64,000 nucleotides of DNA, from assembly GCF_040448675.1 (NCBI RefSeq), contig NZ_CP159289.1, positions 4,447,001-4,511,000 on the forward strand, written 5' to 3'. Below the pieces are notes generated by a model. That model was not told where the DNA came from. It worked only from the letters and a program-made list of their open reading frames with translations, and searched no databases. A program made the position numbers and the translations under genes. Each line of letters begins with the position of its first letter. The stretch's first letter is position 1. Shown here piece by piece: positions 35,678-44,672 of the stretch. Source of the DNA: Dyadobacter sp. 676. Lineage in GTDB: Bacteria > Bacteroidota > Bacteroidia > Cytophagales > Spirosomataceae.

Positions 35678-36568
35678 ATGACCAGATTCGCGCGTATTTT
35701 AATTTTAACATTATTCTTTCCAATCCTTGCGTTTGCTCAGCAGGCAAAACTTAAATCCGAAATCGAAACCATTGGCAAGCAGGCTCAGGGCATTGTGGGA
35801 GTGGGTGTGATGGATTTGAAAACAAAGGAAACGCTGCTGATTAACCAGGATCACAAGTTTCCGATGCAGAGCACATTCAAGTTCCCGCTGGCAATGGCGG
35901 TGCTGGACCTGGTGGATGAGGGGAAATTCGAACTCGACCAGAAAGTCCACGTTATGCAATCCCGGCTGGAAAAGAACACGCACAGTCCCATGCGCGACAA
36001 GCACACAGGCAGGGATTTCGATATTACCATTGGCGGGCTGATTGCTTACGCCGTTTCGCAAAGCGACAATAATGCCTGCGATATTCTGTTCGGGCTGGCT
36101 GGTGGTACCCGAAAAGTGAACGATTATGTCCACTCGCTGGGCGTGAAGGACATTGAGATCGCGGCCACGGAAAAGGAAATGGCCCGGAGCTGGGATGTAC
36201 AATATACCAATTATGCCCGCCCTACGGCATACCTGCAATTGCTGCAAATCGCCTATGAGCGCAAAACGCTGTCGAAAACGAGCCACGATTTTCTTTGGAA
36301 AACATTGGTAGAAGGCCCCACAGGTTTGAAAAGAATCAAAGGACTGCTGCCCAAAGGAACCGAAGTGGCGCATAAAACGGGTACTTCGGGAACGAACGAC
36401 AAAGGCGTAACGGCCGCGACGAACGATGTGGGCATTATGAAGTTACCCAACGGAAAGGCGATAGCATTAGCGGTGTTCGTTTCGGACGCATCCGCGAACG
36501 CCGATACCCGCGAGCTGGTAATCGCCAGGATCGCGAAGGTTGTTTGGGATTACTACGGCGGTAAATAA
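35678..36568 (+). CDS. Class A beta-lactamase (subclass A2-like)
   Basis: Periplasmic serine beta-lactamase of 296 residues with signal peptide MTRFARILILTLFFPILAFA. Active-site motifs: STFK (S65-K68, nucleophile), SDN in AVSQSDNNACD, the omega-loop Glu region ATEKEMARSWDVQYTNYARP, and KTG in HKTGTSGT. The long omega-loop spacing and the SWDVQYTNYA segment fit the subclass A2 enzymes of Bacteroidota (CGA/CIA/PER-like). Start at 35678 is chosen because it begins the signal peptide; an in-frame ATG at 35609 overlaps the previous gene. No AmpR/BlaR regulator is nearby, so expression probably follows the operon. Hydrolysis spectrum cannot be told. Confidence 0.94.
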   Translation: MTRFARILILTLFFPILAFAQQAKLKSEIETIGKQAQGIVGVGVMDLKTKETLLINQDHKFPMQSTFKFPLAMAVLDLVDEGKFELDQKVHVMQSRLEKNTHSPMRDKHTGRDFDITIGGLIAYAVSQSDNNACDILFGLAGGTRKVNDYVHSLGVKDIEIAATEKEMARSWDVQYTNYARPTAYLQLLQIAYERKTLSKTSHDFLWKTLVEGPTGLKRIKGLLPKGTEVAHKTGTSGTNDKGVTAATNDVGIMKLPNGKAIALAVFVSDASANADTRELVIARIAKVVWDYYGGK

Positions 36569-36590
36569 CGAAGCATATCATAGAGAACCA

Positions 36591-37211
36591 GTGCGGATTA
36601 CAGTCGATAAAATAGGGAAGAAGTTTATCAAAGAGTGGATTGTCAGGAATGCCAGCTTCGAGCTTGCGGCAGGCGGGAAATACGTATTCGTAGGACCGAA
36701 CGGAAGCGGCAAGTCGACATTGCTGCAATTGCTGACGGGCATGATCCCCGTTTCCGAGGGCAAAATCACTTATAATGATCGTAACGGTAGGGAAATCGAG
36801 ATCGACCATTGGTACAGGCACATCGTTATCGCAGCGCCCTACCTCGAACTGATCGAAGAATTTACGTTACGCGAGCAGATCGAGTTTCATAGCAAGTTCA
36901 AGCCATTCAAAAACGGCATTTCAGCCAGGGATTTCGAGGATTTTATACAGCTTCCGCATGCGAGCGGGAAAATCATCCGTCATTTTTCGTCGGGCATGAA
37001 ACAGCGGGTGAAACTGGGGCTCGCATTCCTTTCGGATGTGCCGGTGGTTTTTCTGGATGAGCCGACAACCAACCTGGATGTGCAAGGCATCAAATGGTAC
37101 CTGGACCACGTACTGGCGAATACGGAGAATCAGCTTGTTTTGCTTGGTTCGAATGTGCGGCAGGAATACGAGTTTTGTGAAAATATCATCTCGGTTTCTG
37201 CGTTCAAATAG
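36591..37211 (+). CDS. Lone ABC transporter ATP-binding protein
   Basis: ABC ATPase of about 206 residues. Walker A GPNGSGKST, signature FSSGMKQRVKLGLAF, Walker B VVFLDEPTTNLD and a following switch loop LLGSNVRQEY (in place of the usual His-loop LxTH) are visible. No permease gene is next to it. The GTG at 36591 (RITVDKIGKKF follows) is the best start; the region between 36540 and 36591 reads as bla 3' sequence. It follows bla by 22 bp and precedes the large type IX protein by 20 bp, so it may serve a membrane partner encoded elsewhere. Confidence 0.88.
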   Translation: MRITVDKIGKKFIKEWIVRNASFELAAGGKYVFVGPNGSGKSTLLQLLTGMIPVSEGKITYNDRNGREIEIDHWYRHIVIAAPYLELIEEFTLREQIEFHSKFKPFKNGISARDFEDFIQLPHASGKIIRHFSSGMKQRVKLGLAFLSDVPVVFLDEPTTNLDVQGIKWYLDHVLANTENQLVLLGSNVRQEYEFCENIISVSAFK

Positions 37212-37231
37212 AAAATCCTGCCGCGTAGACT

Positions 37232-40200
37232 ATGCAGAAAACTCTACGGCTTCTCTTTATATCGTTTCTGATCATCGTCCGCGCGGCCGGTCATTCCGGG
37301 GCTGCTCCAGCCTATTTTATCGAAAACAAAGGCCAATGGGGCAAGGACGTTCTTTTTCGGGCGGCTATTCCCCGAGGTTTTCTGTTTTTGAAGGAAAATT
37401 CGCTGCTTTATGTGCTCTATGACGGTGCGAAGGTTTCGGCCTTGCATGCGCAGGGGTATGGCCACTTGCCTGCCACGCGCCTGGATATGAGTGCGCCTGG
37501 TATACGTGCGCATGGAGTGGAAGTGAAGTTCCTGAATGTATCCGTGAATGTCAGTTACCGGAAGGTCAAGGAAAGTAAAACGCTGTTCAATTATTTTCTG
37601 GGTAACGATTCCGGCAAATGGGCAGCCGGTGCCAGGGGGTATGAAGAGGTTGTTTATGAGGACATTTATCCGGATATCGACCTGCGCATTTACCTGAACC
37701 AGGCGAAATTGAAGTACGAATTTATTGTCGGGCCCGGAGCAGATGCTTCAAAGATCAGTTTTCAATACAAAGGTGCGGATAAAGTTGCGCTGAATGAAGC
37801 AGGACAGATCGTTGTCAAAACGTCGGTAGGGGATTTCAGGGAGGCACAGCCCTATTCGTTTCAGCAACAGGCTGATGCCCGAATCACGGAGGTGCCTTCG
37901 GCATTCCGCCTTTCGGGCGATAATACCGCCCATTTCGAGCTGCCGGGCGGCTATAACAAGTCGCTTCCGCTCACTATCGATCCCGAACTCGTATTTTCCA
38001 CTTATTCGGGCTCGGCAGCCGACAACTGGGGGCATACTGCAACTTACGATGATGAAGGTAACCTTTATTCCGGCGGCACCGTCTTCGGGACGGACTTCCC
38101 TGCGACCACGGGTGCTTTCCAGGTGAAATTTGAAGGGCTGGTGGATGTTTCGTTAATGAAGTTCAATCCCGACGGTTCCGACCTGCTCTACGCGACTTTT
38201 CTCGGCGGCGACCAAACCGACGTACCTGCAAGCCTGATCGTCAATAACAGGAAAGAGCTGCTCGTTCTGGGGACTACTTCCTCGAAGGATTTTCCTGTTG
38301 GGGCCAATGCGTTTCAGCGGGTATTCGGCGGCGGGGTAAATATTGAACCTATTTCCGGCCTCAGGCTCGCCAACGGCGGCGATCTCTTTGTTTCCAAACT
38401 CAATGCGGCCGGTAACCAGCTCACGGGCTCGACGTTTGTCGGAGGGAATGGTAACGACGGCGTCAGCATCACCGATAATGTCACCATCCGCAATTATGGC
38501 GACAGTTTCAGGGGAGAAATAGGCGTCGACGGGAATGACCAGGTTTATGTGGTTTCATCGACTAATTCAGCCAATTTTCCTTTGAAAAACCCTGCACAAG
38601 CCAGGCTGGCGGGAGGGCAGGACGGCGTGGTCGTGAAACTTTCCGCCGGGCTGGACCAATTGTTGTGGGCAACCTACCTGGGCGGCGACAAATGGGATGC
38701 GGCTTATTCATTGAAATTGGCCGTCGATGGCGAGGTATACGTCGCGGGAATTTCGCAGAGTGGTAATATGCAGGTGAAACCCGGAGCCTATCAGTCAGCA
38801 TTGAAAGGCCTCGAAGACGGTTTTGTGGCCCGTTTTGCGAATGACAGGCTGTCCGCGCTAACTTATCTTGGAACCGATAAGGAGGATGGGGCTTACCTGC
38901 TGGATCTGGACCAGGCTGGCCAGGTATACGTTTATGGGCTCACGATGGGTAGCTATCCGGTAAGTAAGGGAGTATATCAGAATGCTAAAAGCGGGCAATT
39001 CGTGCATGCATTGAATGCCGCATTAACCCAAAGCCTGTTCTCGACGGTAATCGGGTCCGGGCGCGGAACGCCGGATATTTCGCCGACAGCATTCCTGGTG
39101 AGCGAATGCGGTAACATTTACCTCGCCGGTTGGGGCGGAAATGTGAACAGCGGCACTGCCAATAATCCGGCCAGCACTACCACCGGCCTTCCGGTGACCG
39201 ACGACGCCATTCAGACCGCCACCAACGGCAGCAATTTTTATATAGCCATCCTCGAACAAGGGGCGAAATCGCTCTTGTATGCGACATTTTTCGGAAGTCT
39301 GTCGCGGGACACGCGGCTGCAAGGCGACCATGTGGACGGAGGGACGAGCCGGTTCGACAAAAACGGGATGATTTACCATGCTACCTGCGCCTGCGGAGGC
39401 AGCCATTTCCCGACAACCCCGCAGGCGTGGTCGGAGACCAACAATAGCGACAATTGCAACAATGCCGCATTCAAGATCGATATCGATCGCCTGAAAGCAG
39501 ATTTTGACGTGTATGCGGGCCAAACCAAGGATGTTCTGAAAGGTTGCGCGCCCCTCGAACTGACATTTGTGAATACCAGTGACGGGGGAGTCGATTATAT
39601 CTGGGAGGTGAACGGAGCGACGATTTCGCGGGATAAGGGGCAATCGGAATACACATTTACGAAACCAGGGGAATACACTGTGAAGCTTACCGCCTATAAC
39701 CGGCTGAGCTGTAAACGAATGGACTTTGCGGAAAAGAAAATAGTGGTGGAAACACTGGCGACAAAAGTCACCGGCGATACTACTGTTTGTGAGAATACCG
39801 CCGTGAAGCTGAGCGCCAGTGGCGGTACCCAATACAAATGGTCGCCGGCTGCGGGCCTTGATAATGCCGGTATACCCGGCCCGGTGGCGACGGTGAAAGA
39901 AACGGTCGAGTATTCGGTCGAAATCAGTAACGCGGCAGGCTGTAAAGTAACGGAGCGCGTAAAAATAAATGTCGAGAAAAAGACGGATTTCGTGGGATTG
40001 CCGGATACGGAAGTGTGCCAGGGGGCTACCGTAACGCTTACCGTTTCGGGCAATGCGCCACAATATAAATGGCATGCAACGACAGGGCTCGAAGAAACAA
40101 TCGGGAAAACGGTAACCGTTAAACCGACGCAAACGACGACTTACCTCATTGAAGGTCTGTACGAAGACGGATGCCGGCCGATTCGTGAAATCACCGTGAA

Positions 40201-40693
40201 GGTTGATCAGTCGTACGCGCCCGATTTCGAGATGGTACGGTCCGGCGGGGCCTGCAACGAGCCGTTTTTCTATTCATTTACCAGTAAAAATGGCAAAGCG
40301 CACAGCTATGAGTGGAATATGGGCACAGGGAGCCCTGTAACAGACCCGGAAGTAAAGAACTACATCTACGAGGTTCCCGGGGAATACACGGTTACGCTGA
40401 CTGCCTACAATGCGACCGGTTGCTCACTCACGACCTCCCGAAAAATCAATGCGGAACCCGCATTTACATTAAGCAACGTGATCACGCCCAACGGCGACGG
40501 TAAAAACGACTTCTTCATCGTTCCGGTGGCATCGTCCACATTGGAAATTTTCAACCGATGGGGGAAATCCATTTTCAAATCGGCCGACTACAAAAACGAT
40601 TGGGGCAAGGGCATTGCCAATGGCACCTATCTTTACGTAGTGGACACGCCCCAGGGCAATCACTGCAAAGGCTGGGTGGAGGTGCTCGAATAG
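37232..40693 (+). CDS. Large secreted type IX protein with SBBP repeats and PKD domains
   Basis: An exported protein of 1153 residues. Signal peptide about 1-22; a leading domain (FIENKGQWGKDVLFRAAIP, DUF7948-like, to about 250); SBBP-type beta-propeller repeats (about 255-690; FSTYSGSAADNWGHTATYD, LLYATFLGGDQTDVPASLIV, LLWATYLGGDKWDAAYSLKL); PKD domains (about 771-823 and 1011-1062; the latter with YEVPGEYTVTLTAYN); Ig-like stretches between; and a type B C-terminal sorting domain (ITPNGDGKNDFFIV, FNRWGKSIFKS) at about 1077-1153. Likely surface-exposed adhesin or sensor in the gliding/type IX machinery. Ligand unknown. Confidence 0.93.
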   Translation: MQKTLRLLFISFLIIVRAAGHSGAAPAYFIENKGQWGKDVLFRAAIPRGFLFLKENSLLYVLYDGAKVSALHAQGYGHLPATRLDMSAPGIRAHGVEVKFLNVSVNVSYRKVKESKTLFNYFLGNDSGKWAAGARGYEEVVYEDIYPDIDLRIYLNQAKLKYEFIVGPGADASKISFQYKGADKVALNEAGQIVVKTSVGDFREAQPYSFQQQADARITEVPSAFRLSGDNTAHFELPGGYNKSLPLTIDPELVFSTYSGSAADNWGHTATYDDEGNLYSGGTVFGTDFPATTGAFQVKFEGLVDVSLMKFNPDGSDLLYATFLGGDQTDVPASLIVNNRKELLVLGTTSSKDFPVGANAFQRVFGGGVNIEPISGLRLANGGDLFVSKLNAAGNQLTGSTFVGGNGNDGVSITDNVTIRNYGDSFRGEIGVDGNDQVYVVSSTNSANFPLKNPAQARLAGGQDGVVVKLSAGLDQLLWATYLGGDKWDAAYSLKLAVDGEVYVAGISQSGNMQVKPGAYQSALKGLEDGFVARFANDRLSALTYLGTDKEDGAYLLDLDQAGQVYVYGLTMGSYPVSKGVYQNAKSGQFVHALNAALTQSLFSTVIGSGRGTPDISPTAFLVSECGNIYLAGWGGNVNSGTANNPASTTTGLPVTDDAIQTATNGSNFYIAILEQGAKSLLYATFFGSLSRDTRLQGDHVDGGTSRFDKNGMIYHATCACGGSHFPTTPQAWSETNNSDNCNNAAFKIDIDRLKADFDVYAGQTKDVLKGCAPLELTFVNTSDGGVDYIWEVNGATISRDKGQSEYTFTKPGEYTVKLTAYNRLSCKRMDFAEKKIVVETLATKVTGDTTVCENTAVKLSASGGTQYKWSPAAGLDNAGIPGPVATVKETVEYSVEISNAAGCKVTERVKINVEKKTDFVGLPDTEVCQGATVTLTVSGNAPQYKWHATTGLEETIGKTVTVKPTQTTTYLIEGLYEDGCRPIREITVKVDQSYAPDFEMVRSGGACNEPFFYSFTSKNGKAHSYEWNMGTGSPVTDPEVKNYIYEVPGEYTVTLTAYNATGCSLTTSRKINAEPAFTLSNVITPNGDGKNDFFIVPVASSTLEIFNRWGKSIFKSADYKNDWGKGIANGTYLYVVDTPQGNHCKGWVEVLE

Positions 40694-40751
40694 CGGGCTT
40701 TGATTGCATCGGGGGGAGGTGTTAGATTTATATAGATTATCGCTTAGCAGT

Positions 40752-41090
40752 ATGGAACGTATCATTTTGGAAGTAAATGATGAACTCGCGAAAGCCTGGC
40801 GTAATGCGCCTCCGCAGTTTTGTGAAAAACCTGAAAAGGATTTGGAGAAACAGATCACAAAGAGCATACGCCAAGCCGAGCGTGAGAAACTTTTTAGGCT
40901 TATTGAGGAAGTTCAGAAGGATGCCAGGAAGAAAGGATTAACACAGAGGAACTGCGATATTAAATTCAAAAGACTTTTTGATACACTTTTAAACGAGCAA
41001 TCATATGAAAAAACTATCGGCTTTACTGCTGCTTATCTTCACCGTCTCCTTTGCGAGGGCCCAAAGCCATTTTGGCAAGCAAATCGATGA
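40752..41090 (+). CDS. Small antitoxin-like protein, C-terminus uncertain
   Basis: Starts MERIILEVNDELAKAWRNAP, which resembles short Bacteroidota antitoxin-like proteins of 70-80 residues whose C-terminus normally reads GLTEEIL-LLN and ends there. Here the text after KKGLT becomes QRNCDIKF and continues into the next gene, overlapping it by 86 bp, while a different frame at 40945-40966 reads TEELRY and then stops. A small indel near 40945 is therefore suspected. No PIN-type toxin follows. An in-frame ATG at 40704 is less likely. Function unknown; antitoxin is a weak inference. Confidence 0.45.
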   Translation: MERIILEVNDELAKAWRNAPPQFCEKPEKDLEKQITKSIRQAEREKLFRLIEEVQKDARKKGLTQRNCDIKFKRLFDTLLNEQSYEKTIGFTAAYLHRLLCEGPKPFWQANR

Positions 41091-41448
41091 TTCAAAGGCG
41101 ATTGAAGCGAAGGAACTTCCCGCGAAAATGGGAGATAAAAGTGAAATACTGGCCAAGGTGACCGGGACAGTCGAGTCGGTTTGTCAGGTTAAAGGCTGCT
41201 GGATGAAGGTTAACCTCGATAACGGCGAAACGATGCGGGTGATGTTCAGGGATTATGCGTTTTTTGTTCCGAAAGACATTGCCGGCAAAACAGTGGTTTT
41301 TGAAGGAGAGGCCAAAAAAACAACGGTGCCGGTGGAACATTTGAAGCATTATGCGCAGGACGCCGGCAAAACCAAAGAGGAAATTGACAAAATCACCGAA
41401 CCGAAAAACGAACTGACGTTCATTGCCAATGGTGTAATCGTGAAATAA
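41005..41448 (+). CDS. DUF4920-family exported protein
   Basis: A 147-residue protein with signal peptide (KLSALLLLIFTVSFARAQS). The body is a single small domain with VTGTVESVCQVKGCWMKVNL, including the conserved CxxxGCW motif that suggests metal binding, and VMFRDYAFFVPKDIAGKTVV. Family function is not established; related OB-fold-like proteins are periplasmic. It starts after the antitoxin-like gene's N-terminal part and lies 71 bp before the SGNH gene. Confidence 0.88.
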   Translation: MKKLSALLLLIFTVSFARAQSHFGKQIDDSKAIEAKELPAKMGDKSEILAKVTGTVESVCQVKGCWMKVNLDNGETMRVMFRDYAFFVPKDIAGKTVVFEGEAKKTTVPVEHLKHYAQDAGKTKEEIDKITEPKNELTFIANGVIVK

Positions 41449-41519
41449 TCTCTTCGAAAACGGGAGAAATGGGCAAACGGGCACTTTTGTAGCGATACAT
41501 CGGTGTCTGTTTTCATTTT

Positions 41520-43301
41520 ATGCTTTCCAGATTTATCTCAAATGTGTGGCTATGCCTGTTGCTGAGCATTCAGGTGTTTGCCCAAAGTAGCCAGTACGTT
41601 TGGTGGAACCCGCAATCCGCCGCATTTCCCGTTATTGAAGGACAGGCCTGGTCAAAGGAGCTTAAAAACCCTTACGACAGATTGCCGGCACGTGCGGAAA
41701 AGCAGGTGCGTGATGTAGTCTGGAATTTAGCGACACAGTCGGCCGGGCTTATGATCAGGTTCAGGGTCAATTCGCCCGAAATCAAGGTCCGATACGCGGT
41801 GGGTGGCAAGCACGCGCTCCCGCATATGCCCGCGACGGGCGTGAGCGGTGTCGATTTGTACGCAGTCGGCAACGACGGGCAATGGCTATGGTGCGCCGGC
41901 AAATATACTTTCGGCGATACCATTACGTACGATTTCAGAAATCTGGCACCGAACGATAACTACCACAAGCATGGGAGGGAGTACCGGCTATTCCTGCCTC
42001 TTTATAACAGTGTAAAATGGCTGGAAATCGGTACCCCGGCAGGTATGGAATTTACGCCATTACCTGTTCGCCCCGATAAACCGGTCGTCGTTTACGGCAC
42101 ATCTATCGCGCAGGGTGCCTGCGCATCGCGTCCGGGTATGGCCTGGACGTCGATATTAAGCCGGAAAATGGATCGGCCGCTCATTAATCTCGGTTTTTCG
42201 GGAAATGGCAGGCTGGAAACGGAAGTCGTTGACCTGGTAGGAGAAATCGATGCGAAAGTTTATGTCCTCGACTGCCTCCCTAACCTGACGATCCGGCCCG
42301 ATTCGAAACTCGGGCTGACGACCGACGAAATCAAAAGGCGCGTTGTGAACACTGTAACTGCATTGCGCCGGAAACGTCCCGATGTGCCAATCGTGCTGGC
42401 CGAACACGCCGGATACACCGACGAGGCCATTAATCCGCAAAGCAAGCACTTTTATGTGGAGGTTAACGACGTGCTGAAAGATGCTTTCGCTGTGTTGAAA
42501 TCGCAGGGCTTACAGAGTATTTACTTAATACCCAAAGAAGATTTCGGGCAAACCTACGAATCGACCGTCGATGGAACGCACCCGACAGACCTTGGCATGC
42601 TGCAATATGCCGAGGGGTACGAAAAGCATTTGAGGCGAATTCTACATGAGCAGGCCGGCGAATTTTCAACAACCCGGCCGATAATTCAAATGCGCGAGTT
42701 GCACAATTATGATTGGGAGAAACGACATTTCGAAGTGCTGGAATTGAACCGCAAGTCGTCGCCCGGGACGGTAGTGATCGGCAATTCGATCACACATTTC
42801 TGGGGCGGCTTGCCGAAAGGGCCCAGGGCAGTAGGGGAGTCGTCGTGGAGTAGTACTTTTGGTAAAAACGCCGTGAATATGGGTTACGGTTGGGATCGTA
42901 TCGAAAATGTGCTCTGGCGCATTTATCATGGCGAGCTGGATGGTTTCAAACCGAAACAGATCTTTGTCAATATCGGTACGAATAACCTGGGTTTGAATAC
43001 GGACGAAGAAATCTTAGCCGGATGGAAGTTGCTGATCGACGCGATTAAATATCGGCAGCCGCAGGCGCAGCTCGTCATGATGGGCATTTACCCGCGCCGT
43101 CAGCAGGAAGAGCGCGTGGCTGCCCTGAACGAAAAGCTTTTGCAAATCACCGGAGAAGCTGACGTGATGTTTGCAGATCCGGGAAAAATATTCCTGAAAT
43201 CCGACGGTAAGATCGACGAGTCGTTATTCTCCGATGGTTTGCATCCGAACGATAAAGGGTACAGTCTGTTAGGTAATGCGATCAAGCCATTGGTAAAATA
43301 G
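41520..43301 (+). CDS. Exported esterase with two SGNH/GDSL hydrolase domains
   Basis: A 593-residue exported protein with two catalytic SGNH domains in one chain. After a signal peptide and an N-terminal SGNH_N-like beta domain (about 25-185), the first hydrolase has nucleophile Ser in VVYGTSIAQGACASRPG (about 194) and DGTHPTD (about 350). The second has VIGNSITHFWGG (nucleophile about 421), the GTNN block at about 485 and DGLHPND (about 571). Both triads look complete. The two halves probably deacetylate glycans or other acyl substrates, perhaps different sites on one polysaccharide. It ends 3 bp from the convergent menA stop. Confidence 0.92.
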   Translation: MLSRFISNVWLCLLLSIQVFAQSSQYVWWNPQSAAFPVIEGQAWSKELKNPYDRLPARAEKQVRDVVWNLATQSAGLMIRFRVNSPEIKVRYAVGGKHALPHMPATGVSGVDLYAVGNDGQWLWCAGKYTFGDTITYDFRNLAPNDNYHKHGREYRLFLPLYNSVKWLEIGTPAGMEFTPLPVRPDKPVVVYGTSIAQGACASRPGMAWTSILSRKMDRPLINLGFSGNGRLETEVVDLVGEIDAKVYVLDCLPNLTIRPDSKLGLTTDEIKRRVVNTVTALRRKRPDVPIVLAEHAGYTDEAINPQSKHFYVEVNDVLKDAFAVLKSQGLQSIYLIPKEDFGQTYESTVDGTHPTDLGMLQYAEGYEKHLRRILHEQAGEFSTTRPIIQMRELHNYDWEKRHFEVLELNRKSSPGTVVIGNSITHFWGGLPKGPRAVGESSWSSTFGKNAVNMGYGWDRIENVLWRIYHGELDGFKPKQIFVNIGTNNLGLNTDEEILAGWKLLIDAIKYRQPQAQLVMMGIYPRRQQEERVAALNEKLLQITGEADVMFADPGKIFLKSDGKIDESLFSDGLHPNDKGYSLLGNAIKPLVK

Positions 43302-43304
43302 GCA

Positions 43305-44198
43305 TCAAAGCACAATTCCTATCCCGAACAGGATCACAAAAAGCAATGTGGAAAGCGCCATTTGTTTCAGGTAAGGATCGAGTTCGCTGGCTTTGGTGAG
43401 GCGGGAGATCGCCAGTCCGTTTTTTACAAAAAGCGGGAAGCTCAGAAAGAAAATAAGGCTCGTGTAGCTTGAAAAATGCTGCGCCGTGTAAACCGTTACG
43501 CAAATCATGCCCACTAGCAGAATACACCAGTGATACACGATCGCCTTTTCGCGGCCTATGCGAACGGGGATCGAATTCTTGCCTGTCGCCCGGTCGGACT
43601 CGATGTCGCGGATGTTGTTGATATTCAGTACGCCAACGGCAAACAGTCCGCAACTGGTCGCCGGCAGCAGCAGGCCCCAGTTCCAAACGTGCGTATGCAA
43701 AAAGTTACTGCCGAGCACGCCCACCCAGCCGAAAAAGATCAGCACCGAAAGATCCCCCAAGCCAACGTAGCCATAAGGGCGTTTGCCGGCGGTGTACGTA
43801 ATGGCCGCTATAATGCAGGCAATGCCGATGCCCAGAAACACCCAAAATGTATTCGCGGGCGCATCTTTCAATGCGACAGTCAGCAGGGTAATGCCTGAAA
43901 TCAACGCCAATACCGAGAAAATAACGATTGCCCTAAGCATTTTTGCAGCCGTAATGTGCCCCGAATGCACAGCGCGGCGCGGTCCTTCCCGCAGCTCTGT
44001 ATCTTTTCCGTTTACAGCGTCGCCATAGTCGTTCGCGAAGTTGGAAAGCACTTGCAGAAGAATTGTCGTCAATACGCTCAAACCTGCCACAGGCCAGCTG
44101 AACTGCCCCGCAGCCGCCGCCAGAAAGCAGCCCATTAAAATACAGGATAATGCAAGGGGTAATGTGCGGGGACGGGCGGCTTCAATCCAGGGGTTCAT
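43305..44198 (-). CDS. menA: 1,4-dihydroxy-2-naphthoate polyprenyltransferase
   Basis: UbiA-family membrane prenyltransferase of 297 residues that attaches the isoprenoid chain in menaquinone synthesis. The first Asp-rich motif is NFANDYGDAVNGKD (about 53-66), with REGPRRAVHSG downstream as in MenA; the second Asp motif is NNIRDIESDRATGK (about 195-208). Eight to nine hydrophobic segments are visible. WIEAARPRTLPLALSCIL is a typical MenA start. The following gene on the same strand is unrelated (DUF5618, 26 bp upstream of the start). Confident from motifs. Confidence 0.96.
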   Translation of the reverse strand: MNPWIEAARPRTLPLALSCILMGCFLAAAAGQFSWPVAGLSVLTTILLQVLSNFANDYGDAVNGKDTELREGPRRAVHSGHITAAKMLRAIVIFSVLALISGITLLTVALKDAPANTFWVFLGIGIACIIAAITYTAGKRPYGYVGLGDLSVLIFFGWVGVLGSNFLHTHVWNWGLLLPATSCGLFAVGVLNINNIRDIESDRATGKNSIPVRIGREKAIVYHWCILLVGMICVTVYTAQHFSSYTSLIFFLSFPLFVKNGLAISRLTKASELDPYLKQMALSTLLFVILFGIGIVL

Positions 44199-44224
44199 TT
44201 TTGGTATTGTTAATTCGGGGAATG

Positions 44225-44599
44225 CTAAGCGGCCGTTTTTTGCTCGGCCCAGTTAATAATTTTTTCGGCAATCTCGAGGCCTTCCCGCGAAACAGCGGCA
44301 ACGAGGTTTCCATCGTAGCTCATAGCCAGATGGAGTGCGTCGTAAGCTGCAACGAACAAGGAAAGCACCTTTTTATCAATTAATGACAACTCTTCTTTAT
44401 ACCAATCCACACTTTTCCTCCCCTTTTTCTTTTGACCGAAAACGGCATCCAATGCGACCAGTACTCCTGAATAAGCAGTATGGCCGGCTATTTTTACATA
44501 CTTTCTGTCTTTGTACAAACTATCCTCCTTAATAGCTTTTTCACGGAGGATTTCCTTTGCATTGGATAAATAGCGGCGGGCTTCGTTAATGTCTTTCAT
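44225..44599 (-). CDS. DUF5618-family small helical protein
   Basis: A 124-residue soluble, mostly helical protein. It begins MKDINEARRYLSNAKEILRE and includes KYVKIAGHTAYSGVLVALDA and LSLFVAAYDALHLAMSYDG, the DUF5618 pattern of HEPN-like helical proteins. No nuclease motif (RxxxxH) is evident. Role unknown; HEPN-type relatives act in toxin-antitoxin pairs, but there is no nucleotidyltransferase partner next to it. Located between menA and the glutathione peroxidase gene, same strand. Confidence 0.75.
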   Translation of the reverse strand: MKDINEARRYLSNAKEILREKAIKEDSLYKDRKYVKIAGHTAYSGVLVALDAVFGQKKKGRKSVDWYKEELSLIDKKVLSLFVAAYDALHLAMSYDGNLVAAVSREGLEIAEKIINWAEQKTAA

Positions 44600-44628
44600 A
44601 GTTGCGTATAGTTGGTGTTTATAAAATT

Positions 44629-44663
44629 GCCGGAGATCGCCTCCCCGGGACGCGTCCTCCGGC
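44629..44663 (-). terminator. Candidate terminator after glutathione peroxidase gene
   Basis: GCCGGAG (44629-44635) pairs with CTCCGGC (44657-44663); the loop contains the palindrome GGACGCGTCC partly paired with CCCGGG. On the minus strand it is followed by AATTTTATA. It begins about 10 bp after the gene's stop. Confidence 0.5.
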
Positions 44664-44672
44664 GGTAAAAGC

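Noticed and set aside
39023..40132. 369-codon open frame antisense to the large type IX protein
   Set aside because: Shadow of a confirmed gene; Cys/Arg-rich low-sense peptide without motifs.
44225..44599. HEPN toxin of a toxin-antitoxin pair
   Set aside because: The RxxxxH ribonuclease motif is not visible and no nucleotidyltransferase gene is adjacent.
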